Source of the DNA: Carposina sasakii
Lineage: Eukaryota; Arthropoda; Insecta; Lepidoptera; Carposinidae
Assembly (NCBI GenBank): GCA_014607495.2
Contig: CP053162.1
Location: 1,612,001-1,676,000 of the forward strand
Reading direction: 5' to 3'
DNA length: 64,000 nucleotides
Shown here: piece after piece, positions 33,891 to 44,800 of the stretch
Numbering within the stretch: the stretch's first letter is position 1
How the letters are laid out: every line of letters starts with the position of its first letter
Position numbers and translations under genes: made by a program
Notes under the pieces: model-generated
Told to the model about the DNA's origin: nothing
What the model saw: only the letters and a program-made list of their open reading frames with translations
Database searches by the model: none

Positions 33891-35703
33891 TCACAGATTA
33901 ATTTCTGAAAAATTAACTTATTAACTTACCATATCTAATAATTATGGTTTCCGTTGGCCACGTTTTCCAGGTAACGTAACGATATGCTTTTGAACCTATT
34001 TTCTTTGTTACTGCGTAAGTGGATCGTTTTCCGTCCCACTAATTTATTTTGTAGCCCATTTGAATAGTGCTGTGGAGGTCGTAAAAAAGACTGTTCCGTT
34101 TTTCTGGGAACTTGGGGGGCTTCAAAGAAAACAAGGAACATTGAATTTTGGCAACATACGCCTACTTTATTTACCTATGTCACCTACCTAGGTAATTAAG
34201 ATACGAGTATAGTCGAATTCGTAGACATGAGTTTTTAAAAGTTGTATTCTAAACCGATAGACCCTAGAAATAAGAGAAATCATTCTACTTCACCTTTTTA
34301 AAATATAAATGGCTCCGTCGACTATCGACGAGAGAAGTCATTATAATAAATTATGGTTCAATGTTCATACATAGGAATATCAAGATGGACCTTCAAACCA
34401 GTCGCGTGGTCGTCATTTGACCATCAAGAACCACTGCTAGTATGTACATAACTTTTTTACCCGACTGCGCCAGAAGGAGGGTTATGTTTTTTGAGTAGGT
34501 ATATGTTTGTATGTATATTTTTGGCATGCTCTAGAGCCTATACGGTTTGTCGCATTTGAACTTGTGAGGAGTCATTCATCTAAAATTCTGAGGGTGATTA
34601 ATGTGGAAATTTTTAAGCAGTCGGATTTTTTCTTGACGTAAATGAGGATTTTTACATAATCATCCTGCTTCAACCATTTTATTTATACAGCCAAGCGTCT
34701 CACGCAATCGGCCTAATGTCCACATTTAAGATATTAAAATCGCACAGTTTCGGCGACGAACATTTTGACAAAAAACATTCGAGCGTTGTTGAAGACAGGT
34801 GGTCTACTCTGAAATGCCGCTTTCGAATCTTTCGGTCCGACCGAAGCCCGACCGAATCGAAGCCTTTGACCTTACTACGGATTGCTTCGGATGTTCACAA
34901 CTCATTCAGAACCATAGATAATAACTCACATTGACTAATATTATAAGCTTTCTATTATCTAGACTTATACCTGTCAAATTGAGTTCGATCGGACCGAATA
35001 AAAAAATGGCGCGACTGATCCGATGGAAGGAAGTTCGTAGTAGGAAACACCGCGATATTCGGCCGATACCTCGTTTAGCGTCACTTCAGAATAGATACCC
35101 AGTTTTCATTATCCACTGAACAGTAGGTACTTCTGCCAGGACTTTCGAAAGGACGAATTTTCCATCCCAATGAGCTGGCAACTCGGTCACTACGTTAATC
35201 ATGGAGCAAATCTTAAGAGGAGGTGGGATACCGGGGTGCCACGGTACGATCAAAGTCAGTGCTGTAGTTTAGCGCTACTCGAATCGTGTGATCATATACG
35301 AGTTACAGTTATGTATATATATAGGTTATATACGAGTATCAGTAGCATAGTAGTTACCAGAAATTCTTTAAGTTGTTTTTGAATCGGTCATCAGTCGCTT
35401 ATCTGTCTACTTTTACAACACCAGCTGATATGACCGTACAAGGCGAGTTGAGGTACTACTGTGTGTGTATTCAGGTGCAGTAGCAATCTAACTACGAATG
35501 TTAGCCAGTAGTAATTGTGTAGGTTTACAGGCCTACAAAAATTACATGTCTACATTAAATTAAATTCAGCTTTGTACACAGCTCCACCTAATATTTACTT
35601 CGTGGTCTACCTCAACCCGCAGACAGAGTGAATAATAAGGAGATGAATGTGCCGAGGTCACGCTTTGTAACATCAATACTGTTACAAACCTACAAAGGCC
35701 AGA
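33891..35703. other. Stretch without recognised gene
   Basis: Slightly higher GC at 34700-35120, with frames of 62-72 codons at 34716 and 34931 that resemble nothing recognised. Could be unique host sequence. No splice-supported exon could be argued. Confidence 0.35.
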
Positions 35704-35760
35704 ACTTTGTTACAGCAAGTAATTGCTGTAACAAAGTCTTTGCAAGTAATTGCTGTAACT
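35704..35760. repeat. Perfect 15-bp-stem hairpin plus partial repeat
   Basis: ACTTTGTTACAGCAA and TTGCTGTAACAAAGT flank a GTAA loop (35704-35737). GCAAGTAATTGCTGTAAC then recurs at 35742-35759. It lies inside a 119-codon frame (35628-35987), which makes that frame an unlikely gene. Confidence 0.8.
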
Positions 35761-35974
35761 TGATTTACGAATTCAAAATGATTCCGTGTTCTTACTACGA
35801 ACTTCCGAAGCAGGAATATATCTATTGTAGAAGCGAGATGACGGTCTACACCACTCTGTTTTTAGGAGCATATTCATTGTACAAGCGATACGCCAATATA
35901 ACCATATTTTCCTTGGATCGGTGCGGTTATATAGCGGCCGTCAAGGATTTCTTCTCATGTCAGCGTAAGCCAGC

Positions 35975-36129
35975 CCCCCTAGCATGACCTCGCATTGTGG
36001 ATATAGTATCGTAATATATCGTATCGTCTCTATACAAAATTCAACATTGAGGCTATATTTATTGTATTTTGACAGGCTAAATGTCGATAAATCGGTTTAT
36101 CATATCGTATTTCGCAGGTTGTGCTAGGC
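35975..36129. mobile_element. MITE M3
   Basis: Inverted ends CCCCTAGCATGACCTCGC and CGCAGGTTGTGCTAGG, with an interior rich in ATATCGTA. A second copy in the opposite orientation is at 54233-54384. Confidence 0.65.
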
Positions 36130-36689
36130 TTGCAGCTGTATTTTTGCATTCGTGAGGCCGCTATCCTAGGAAATCATAGCTTACCTTGCTACTATGCGAC
36201 CTCAGTACACTCAGTCAATAACGGTTTTACTATTAGCAGCTAAGGTATACAAGATTAAGTGTGCTGATATGCAAAAAGGTTAACTTTACTTTCATAAATA
36301 TTATATTATCTGTTAGCAAAATAGATATCACATTACCAAAAAGCAATAAGTAAATACCCGAATCAAGTATGCCCAAAAACCACTTTTTTAACCAAAAATA
36401 TTATCCTGCTACAATTCACCACAGTAAATAGAACCTGCCAGTAACATAACTCATAGATTCCTATCCTACCCCTTTGTCTATCAGGCAGCCCACTCAGCAA
36501 ACCTACCCCCTTTCTACCCGGAAATCTCTTAAAATAATAAGGAATGGAAACATTCCTCCCCGGATAGGGGCGTATATTTTTTTCGAAATAAGGGCGGCTG
36601 TTCATTGTTAACGACCTTGTGACGCTAGTCAAAAGCGTTGATATAGCTTTGTCTATACGATTTTTATGTTTTAGTAGTAAAATATCGTA

Positions 36690-36803
36690 ATACATAAGTT
36701 TTTGGTACCTTTTTAGTGAATGGTCCGAAAAAAAATTATAATTGGTGTTATAATTTTTTTTCGGACCATATACCACTAAAGAGGTACCGAAAACTTATGT
36801 ATT
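36690..36803. repeat. Long imperfect hairpin (~114 nt)
   Basis: TACATAAGTTTTTGGTACC...GGTCCGAAAAAAAATTATAA and TTATAATTTTTTTTCGGACC...GGTACCGAAAACTTATGTA pair around a 6-base loop; probably a MITE. The 137-codon minus-strand frame ending at 36776 passes through it and is not credible. Confidence 0.85.
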
Positions 36804-37512
36804 ACCACATTTTATTACAAAAACATGAAAATGAATTAAACATTTTTTATAAAAAAAATTTTTTAATAATAAATCGATAATTTAGTTGTAATTAAATAAT
36901 TTAGTATAAGTCAAATAACATAAATTGTTATAGATATATTATTATAATTATGTTCTTTCAGGTGATAAAGCTGGTCGATAAAGCTACTTTATTATAAAAA
37001 ATCCCACTTATACAAAAGCCAGCTCAGCGTGTTAAAAACAGTTAATAGCGTTATAACAGTAGCAGGAAAACAGTCCTTATGGGCGTATTTTTTCTGCATT
37101 ATTCATGGTAATAAATTGGTTGTGTGACTTGCGAAGATTTTCTTACAAGTGCCGCATTTCTTTGTTTGATATTACTGTGCGACGTTTTCTCTGTAGGTAT
37201 CTCAGATTTTATCGGAATATATGTTCGGTGCGGATGCTTCCAGATAGTATCGAATTGTTAGCGAAAGGTTAGACTTTGTAGAACTATCATGATACTATGT
37301 TACATACGTTACATGTACGAACCATATGTTACAAAGGGTTTGTGTTACAAGGAGTATAAATGTTATCGAAATAGTTACGGAAGCTTTTTGAAATAAAATA
37401 GTTGTACCTATTCTATTTTATTAGGTGTATGTTGATTTTGTAGCTTAGTCATATATTTTCCAGGCAATTTGAAATGAAGAAGCATATGAGTATAAAGTAT
37501 TTAAAATACCCA
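36804..37512. other. AT-rich stretch without recognised gene
   Basis: Nothing recognised. Confidence 0.4.
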
Positions 37513-37597
37513 CTAATGGGTATGGTCCTATCGGCCCATGGCGCTCTGCCTACTTCGTAAGGGATAAAGGCGTGACTATATGTATGTATGTATGTAT
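37513..37597 (+). mobile_element. SINE-like repeat C, 3' end only
   Basis: CGGCCCATGGCGCTCTGCC through TAAGGGATAAAGGCGTGACT and a TATGTATGTATGTATG tail: strongly 5' truncated. Confidence 0.6.
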
Positions 37598-37734
37598 AAT
37601 ACCCACCTAAAAATTATGACATGATAGCAAAAATAATATTTAAAAGTCACAACAACAGGTAGATGATAAAGTCATGACATATAACAGAAAAGATACTAAC
37701 TGAGCAGCCATAAAACTTCTGCTATTATTTAGCA

Positions 37735-38057
37735 CTAGTGGACGCCTGCGACTCCGTCCGCGTGGACTAAGAAAAAAACAAAATGTCGAAATTATCCGGG
37801 ATAAAAACATTTTCCTGGGATAAAAAATAGCCGATATGTTAAGTGGGACCTGTCATAATATATTCCTGAAAACTGCATCGAAATCGGTTCAGCCGTTCCT
37901 GAGATTAGCGTGCACAAACGTACAGACAAACAGACAAAAAATCCAAAAATCATTGTTTCGGGTACTATTGCGTTGATAAAGGTATTCTATAATATTTTTT
38001 CTCATATATCTTCCATGTACAGACAGTGATATGTTACATTTTTATTATATGCATAGA
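37735..38057 (-). mobile_element. Helitron-like Hel-1 (copy 4)
   Basis: Minus strand starts TCTATGCATATAATAAAAAT at 38057 and ends CTAG at 37735 followed by T. The 3' hairpin lies at about 37745-37765. The largest and one of the best-preserved copies (323 bp). Confidence 0.75.
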
Positions 38058-38204
38058 TTATCACATTCGCAAGAAAAGAAGTAATAAATAGATATTTATG
38101 TAACACAAAAAGGACACGACTTAATAAATAAATATTCATACTTCACAATACACTAACCTACATTAAGATCTCGAAGGTCTTGTATTGTATTGGTTTTAAG
38201 CATT

Positions 38205-38546
38205 TACAGGATGATTTTTGGTCGTCAACGTTCCCGAAAACTACGGAATCTCCTCATCATCACGATAATTTTTGTCCATGGAAGCATACCTGGGAAGTGT
38301 CTGGTTTCCAAAATATTAGGGTCCAAAGTTGAGTAAATAGACTGCGTTTTTCTGCATAAATGCACATAGACGCGCGTAGCAGGACTTTTTCACGAAAAAT
38401 AATTAATATCTGTCTATAAAAAAACTAACATAAACACTAGACACTATAAATTTGGCACGATCATTTTTTTTTTGCATAAACTTACTTTATTTCATGTATA
38501 GAGTACGTACCCTTCGTTAAAGGTGGCCACAAAAAAACATCCTGTA
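38205..38546 (+). mobile_element. MITE M2, uninterrupted copy
   Basis: TACAGGATGATTTTTGGTCG at the left, CATCCTGTA at the right; 342 bp. Useful reference for the interrupted copies at 12143 and 51691. Confidence 0.75.
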
Positions 38547-38584
38547 TAAGAAAATTGATAAATCATACAAAAGATCCGTTAATT

Positions 38585-38655
38585 AAACAAACATCCATAT
38601 TGATCATATCGATGTTTGTACCTACCGGGATTTGAACTCAGGACTTATAGCGAAT
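38585..38655 (-). mobile_element. SINE A, tRNA-head fragment
   Basis: Minus strand has TGAGTTCAAATCCCGGTAGG and ACATCGATATGATCAATATG. The B box is mutated (GTTCAAATCC). Confidence 0.5.
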
Positions 38656-38909
38656 TTTGCGACAACCCTAAAATACAGAAGCGAGAACCTAAAGTAAATG
38701 ATGAAGGGTGAAACATAAAGTGTATTTGTATTGTAAATAAAAGTTACCCTGAAAATAAATTAAGTACGAAACTTTTGCATTCAAAACAAACATCTAAAGT
38801 AATCGACGAAAACAAACTCATAACATTTCTCATTCTCCATATTAAGTAAGCGTACTGAAAATCTGGAAATCGGGCCCAACAGGACCAAATTTTTTGTAAA
38901 AACGTGATC

Positions 38910-39294
38910 TATAGAGGGTGTTTTTTAGTTGCCACCCTTAACGAAGGGCACGTACTCTATACATCAAATAAAGTAAATTTATGCCAAAAAAAAATGCTGG
39001 GAATTTTTTTTATTCTTTTTGATTTTTTTTTAAATTATTTGATCGGGCGAAATTTATAGTGTTTATGTTAGTTTTCTTATAGACAGATATTTATTATTTC
39101 TCGTGAAAAAATCTTGCTACACGCGTCAATGTGCATTTATGCAGAAAAACGCAGTCTATTTACTCAACTTTGGACCCTAATATTTTGGAAACCAGACACT
39201 TCCAAGGTATGCTTCCATGAAGAAAAATGATCGTGATGATGAGGAGATTCCGTAGTTTTCGGGAACGTTGATGACCAAAAATCATCCTGTATAG
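38910..39294 (-). mobile_element. MITE M2, inverted neighbour
   Basis: Same family as 38205-38546 in the opposite orientation, ~360 bp away, ending ATCATCCTGTATAG. The two copies are diverged, so they are more likely separate insertions than a local inversion. Confidence 0.7.
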
Positions 39295-40201
39295 TGTAGC
39301 ATATGTTTTTCTCCGCACTCTAAACCATATGTAAGTATGCAAAATTTTAAGAAGATTGGTTGAGTAGTTAGAGCGTTAAGAGGTAAAAAATAAAGAAACT
39401 TACTTTAACATTGATAATAACATTGTAAGGATTACCAAGATAGATTCACATATATAGAAATAAATAAGAAACACTTACTACCTTTCAAAATTATATCACA
39501 AGTCCGGCTCGTAGCACCATATCATTTAAACTCATTTAAAAGTTAGGAGTAAAAGATTGCCATGAAAATTATAAATTTATTTCGTCACCAATAAACGGTA
39601 GTTACTCGTATAATAATGTCTTCAGTTCACTGTCTCTCGTTTGCTTTGAATAAAAATGATCCAATATTTATAACAGCTATCACATGCAAATTAATTACTC
39701 GATAAAAAATACAATAAAATTCTTTAATGTACCTAAATACCAACGCACATTTCCGGTAAAAAGATTAAAAAAAAAACAAAATAAATATTTGCAAATGGCG
39801 CTAGCCCAATTACGCTCGCAGTTAAAATTGTGTTACGTAATTTAAGCATTAGTACCATCAAAATGGGAATACATTTTAAACTGGAAAAATGTACAAGAGG
39901 ATGATTGCGTACTTCGCACTTTCAAAGTGTATAATTTTCATTTACTCATTGCTGGCGGGTACGGCTACATTGCTCTTTCCATAAATTTCGTTCGGGACAA
40001 CAAAAAACGACTATATTGTAATTTCATGAGCATAATCTATTTCGATCAATTTTCAGAGAATGAACGACAGCACCAATCCATCAAATAATCTAAAAAATTG
40101 TTAATAAATCGGCCCCGGAAAGACTTTAAAAGGTAACCTTCACAGGTTGCTTTGCTTAACTTCTGTGAATGTACATTGATCTCGGTGAAAAGTATACTGA
40201 G
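39295..40201. other. Stretch without recognised gene
   Basis: Nothing recognised. Confidence 0.4.
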
Positions 40202-40332
40202 GGCCGATTTTTCCAAACGTCAGATATCCTTTCAGGGGAATAAAATTGATGCTGTCTCTATTCTGATAAAGTTTTAGAGAAGTATCAACTTTTTTCCTCT
40301 GACAGGCTATCTGACGTTTGAAAAAATCGGCA
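40202..40332. mobile_element. Short foldback MITE (131 bp)
   Basis: Inverted ends GCCGATTTTTCCAAACGTCA and TGACGTTTGAAAAAATCGGC around a ~75-bp interior. Confidence 0.8.
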
Positions 40333-41157
40333 CTAAATGAAAAAGTTTAGTAACAGCACTAAACAGCCAACAACTTCAAGCAGGATTACTGTATGGATAT
40401 TTGGTCCAAATGCGTCAGCTAATAAAACCTGATTTTTTTAAATAGTATACACACAAACTAATACTTTTTCACTATAAGGCAAAATAATATACTTATATAG
40501 TTATGAATTATAATACGGTATATAAATATTAGGTTTAGAAAATTAGTCTGGCGCCCTCGTCAGATAGACCAATAGCCCAATGTCTACGACCTATTCATTG
40601 GAAGCTAAAACAAAAGTCTAATAAAACTTTTCAATTGGCGAAAATATCTTATTGCCTATCAGGACGACCCTGTTCGTGTCTGACTTGGCAAACAACATCA
40701 AGCAGGTATGAAGAGGAGCTGGGAAAATCCAGTCATGTTTCCACCAATCCCTACGCAGAGTATTATTTACCTAACTGATATTTACTTCTACTAGGTATAT
40801 ACGAGTAGTCTACACTTCCTTACGTCATACTAAGAATCTATTTTTTATGAAAATACCTATACATCTTATATCAGATGTTGATATTTAGTTAAAACTTTAA
40901 CTAGTATTTGTATACTCGTACCATCGGGAGCTACAACCTGCGCTTAGCCTCGAATTTTCGAATCTGGCAACTCATTACATGACAGCTCCATTCTTTATCT
41001 GCTTTATGGCAAAAACACCCTGCAAATAAATTGTACGATTTATCTATGTGTTTTCATCTTCTCACAAATAAAAGGTATGTATTAAAGGTACATTGCCTTT
41101 TAGAAGGTCATTCATTGTGAAGATTCAGACCATCGAGTGACCAGTGTAATAAGTAAA
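40333..41157. other. Stretch without recognised gene
   Basis: Unrecognised AT-rich sequence; it ends in the GTAAA target duplication (41153-41157) of the BEL/Pao element. Confidence 0.4.
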
Positions 41158-41488
41158 TGTTACGGCGATTAAACAAAACGCAGATCAAAAAACTGTCTTC
41201 AAACTAAACGCATCGGAATCATCCAATGAAGAGAGTTGGCGTGATGGAGTTTGACAACGCAACCAATCACACGCCGCGCAGCATTCGACGCGCGACATTT
41301 CGACCAATTGGAGCGCGTCAAATATAGAATATAGAAAATTTTACCTCCAATTTTAATTGCTAAACTTTTTGTCGTACCTATTGAATTTTTTAATGTAAAA
41401 GCACAGTATTTATTAAATGTACAATAATTAACGGAAATCTGCATATTTTTTCATCGTCATCAACCTCATCGAGTTACACGCGACTACA
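41158..41488 (+). repeat. 5' LTR
   Basis: Starts TGTTACGGCG, ends CGCGACTACA; 331 bp, matching 47333-47663. A promoter is expected here but no TATA box can be singled out in this AT-rich DNA. An 81-codon minus-strand frame is duplicated in both LTRs only because the LTRs match. Confidence 0.95.
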
Positions 41489-41490
41489 TT

Positions 41491-41506
41491 TGGACCTTCG
41501 ATACCG
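41491..41506 (+). promoter_or_regulatory. Primer-binding-site candidate
   Basis: TGGACCTTCGATACCG begins two bases after the 5' LTR, the expected position for pairing with a tRNA 3' end (TGG against CCA). The tRNA used was not identified. Confidence 0.6.
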
Positions 41507-41834
41507 AATATACGCAAGAAACCAGCTCCCGTGGAAATTGATGAGAGGCGCATTTGGTGATAGATCAGAGAAAAGACTATTTCTGTTACCTGTACAAGCA
41601 ACTTGGTAAGGTGTGCCAACCGCAATATCCTAGCCCCTTCCCTCTTCGTCTTGTCTAATATTGTGCTTTCTACAAATTTCAGTACTTTCGCAACATATCT
41701 ACCTACCCATTGTACACGCACGTTAAAGGTGGTAGCAGTTTAGCAAGACACATACGTTGGCTGGCTTTACGTTAGTATTGGCTGTGTGGAATCCCTAAAA
41801 CCGTGAGTACCCCTATTTCCTATACGCACACGGA

Positions 41835-44800
41835 ATGGCTACACACTTAGGTGATGATACCGCCTTGATTACTAAGGCTATAAGCGAAGCTAGGTTGCCC
41901 GACGTTAGTAAAAATTTGGTCAGAAAACGAAGCGCAGTTAAGGCTAAATTAACGGTGTTTAGAAAATATGTTTGTTCTTTAGGCAGTCATGGTTTATCCG
42001 AGTTACAAGACGCCGAGTTAAGACTGAGAATAGCTAGAGCTAAAACTTTGCTCACCGAATTCGAAGTTCTTCAGGATGACATTAACGCGCAATACTTTGA
42101 AAGCTCATCTGAACAAGATTTAAAATCTCTTGAAGACTTCGAGTCCGAGTACTACGCGGTGATGGCTAAAGCTCAGTGCTTGTTAACGCGCGAGGAGTCT
42201 GCCGATTGTCCGAGATATAAGCCGTCTTCTAAATTAGATTGCATCAAGTTGCCGACAATATCCTTGCCCGAATTTGACGGTTCATATGAGCACTGGTTAG
42301 AGTTTAGAGACACATTTAATTCACTAGTACATCATTCTAAAGAGATTTCTAATATTCAAAAGTTTCATTATTTAAAATCCGCTTTAAAAGGTAACGCAAG
42401 TTTGGTTATTGATTCGCTTCAATTCTCAGCTGATAATTACATGGTTGCATGGGAGCTGCTGCTCAATAGGTATGATAATAGCAGACTATTAATACACAAC
42501 CATGTTAAAGCTTTATTTTCTATGCCGTTAGTTACCAAGGAAACCCCTAGTCAGTTACGTAAGCTAATAGATAACGTCCTAAAAAATCTACGCGCACTAA
42601 AGATTTTAGGAGAGCCTACGGAACACTGGGATACCTTAATTATTTATTTAGTCGTCTCAAAATTAGATCAGCTGACCGAGCGTGAGTGGGAACAACATAA
42701 ATGTACATTTCTGCCTAAGCACGATAATACAAAGGGTTTTCTTACTGTTGATACTTTGTTGCAATTCCTAAAAGGTCGTGCGGAGATGTTAGAAACTTTA
42801 AGTGTATCGCATAATAAGCACAATTCATATAATGCACATAATCACACAAGTTATCAGACACAAGCGCAAGAGAAAAAGAAACACATTACAAATTCGCAAT
42901 ATAATAAGATTCAATGTAATGTTGTTTCAAATAAGTCTGTCGATGTAAAGCAAAAGGTTCCATTAAAATATTTATGTTGTAAGTGCAATTCACCTCATCC
43001 GTTATATTCATGTCAGCAGTTCCTAGATCTAAGTTTGAGCGATAGGTTAAAGCTTGTACGCGAAAAGGGCTTATGTGAAAACTGTATGCGATCAGGACAT
43101 CCTTCAACTGAATGTAAATTTGGCCCGTGTCGAAAATGCGAGTCTAAACATAATTCTTTGCTGTGTGACAAAAATATTATTAATTCGGAAACGCGCGCAG
43201 TAATGTTGATGTCATCGGACAATCAATTAAATACTAACGAATTAATAGATAATTGCACTAGCAAAGCATCTCACGCTCACAGTGAAGTGATCCAGGTAAA
43301 CCCAGTCAATACGCATGTTCACACACATATGTCCAGTGGGTGCTCGCCTGTTTTGTTATCAACGGCCTTGATAGAAATACTCGATAACGCAGGAGTCTAT
43401 CGCCAGGCTCGGGCAGTGCTGGATAGTGGCAGCGAGCGCTGTTTTATTAGTAAAGCCTTTTGCAATTTATTGAATACGCCTATTATACAGTCCACTCAAC
43501 AAATACACGGTATTGGTAGCTCGATAACACAATGCACGCAGACTTGTGACATCGAATTCAAAGCACGCCGAGGTGCTTTTAATACGCGCATAAAATGTTT
43601 AATTTTACCCAAAATTACATCAAAATTGCCTTCAATTACTTTCAGCCGCAATCAGTTTAGTATTCCGGACAATGTCATACTTGCAGATCCTTATTTTTAT
43701 GAGAGTTTACCTATAGATATATTGATTGGTGCCGATTTGTTTTGGAATTTAATCAGTGTAGGTAAAATGCAGCTGGCTAATGGTGCATTCCTTCAGAATA
43801 CTAAATTAGGCTGGATTGTGTCAGGTTCGGTAAAAACGTTTACTAGAAATTCGCATGTAAATAATATTAAATGTAATTTTGCGCAATCATTAAATGAACA
43901 TTCTCTAGATGTACAGTTACGCAAATTCTGGGAGCTAGAGGAGTTATCTTTATGTCCGGTGAAAATACGCAGTGAGGATGAGCAGGCATGTGAGGAACAC
44001 TTCGTGAATACGACAACGCGGTCTGAAAACGGCGGGTTCTGTGTACGCATACCTTTTAAATCTTCACCGGACTCGTTAGGGGAAAGTCGCACGATCGCGG
44101 AAAAACGATTTTACGCCCTCGAAAAGCGACTCGAACGCAATCCCGAATATAAAAGTATGTACGCCGCATTCATACACGAGTACATAAAGTTAGGTCATAT
44201 GACTAGGATACATAGCTACGGCACACCACATTACTTTATGCCGCATCATGGTGTGTTCCGGGAGCATGCTATTACCACTAAGTTACGAGTTGTATTTAAC
44301 GCAAGTCAACCATCTTCCAATGGCATTTCATTAAACGATTTGCAACTCGTAGGTTCGCCTATACAGGGTGATTTAATTTCTATATTATTAAGATTTCGCG
44401 AAAATAGATACGTAGCATGCGCGGACATTGAGAAAATGTACCGTTGTATTCTCGTTCATGAAGATCAGCGCGATTTACAGCTGATCTTGTGGAGGGATAG
44501 TCCGTCTGACCAGCTAGGTGTTTACCAACTGAACACATTTACCTACGGAACCGCCTCCGCACCGTTTCTGAGCTGCAGGTGTCTCAAGCAGTTAGCTAAG
44601 GAGTGTTCACCTTGCGAGACGGCAGATAGTGGTGACACCTCAATACGACCGCGACTAGTAGTAGACCCTGACGTTGCGCAAACAATTAGAGATAATTTTT
44701 ACGTCGACGATTTAGTGTGTGGGGCATTCACTAAGGAAAAATTATTATCTATTTGTCAAGGTACTACTCAAGTCTTAAACTCTGGTTGCTTACCATTACG

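Noticed and set aside
34716..35119. Two adjacent frames of 72 and 62 codons as exons of a host gene.
   Set aside because: No domain, no convincing splice signals linking them, and no codon-use argument possible without references.
35628..35987. 119-codon frame as a secreted cysteine-containing protein.
   Set aside because: The repeated SNCCN motif comes from the palindrome and its echo at 35704-35760, and the end runs into MITE M3.
36363..36776. 137-codon minus-strand frame as a gene.
   Set aside because: It runs through a long hairpin (36690-36803), has no domain, and starts inside the hairpin.
41199..41444. 81-codon minus-strand frame present twice (also 47374-47619) as an LTR-encoded protein.
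   Set aside because: Both copies are the matching LTRs; no domain and no evidence of antisense coding.
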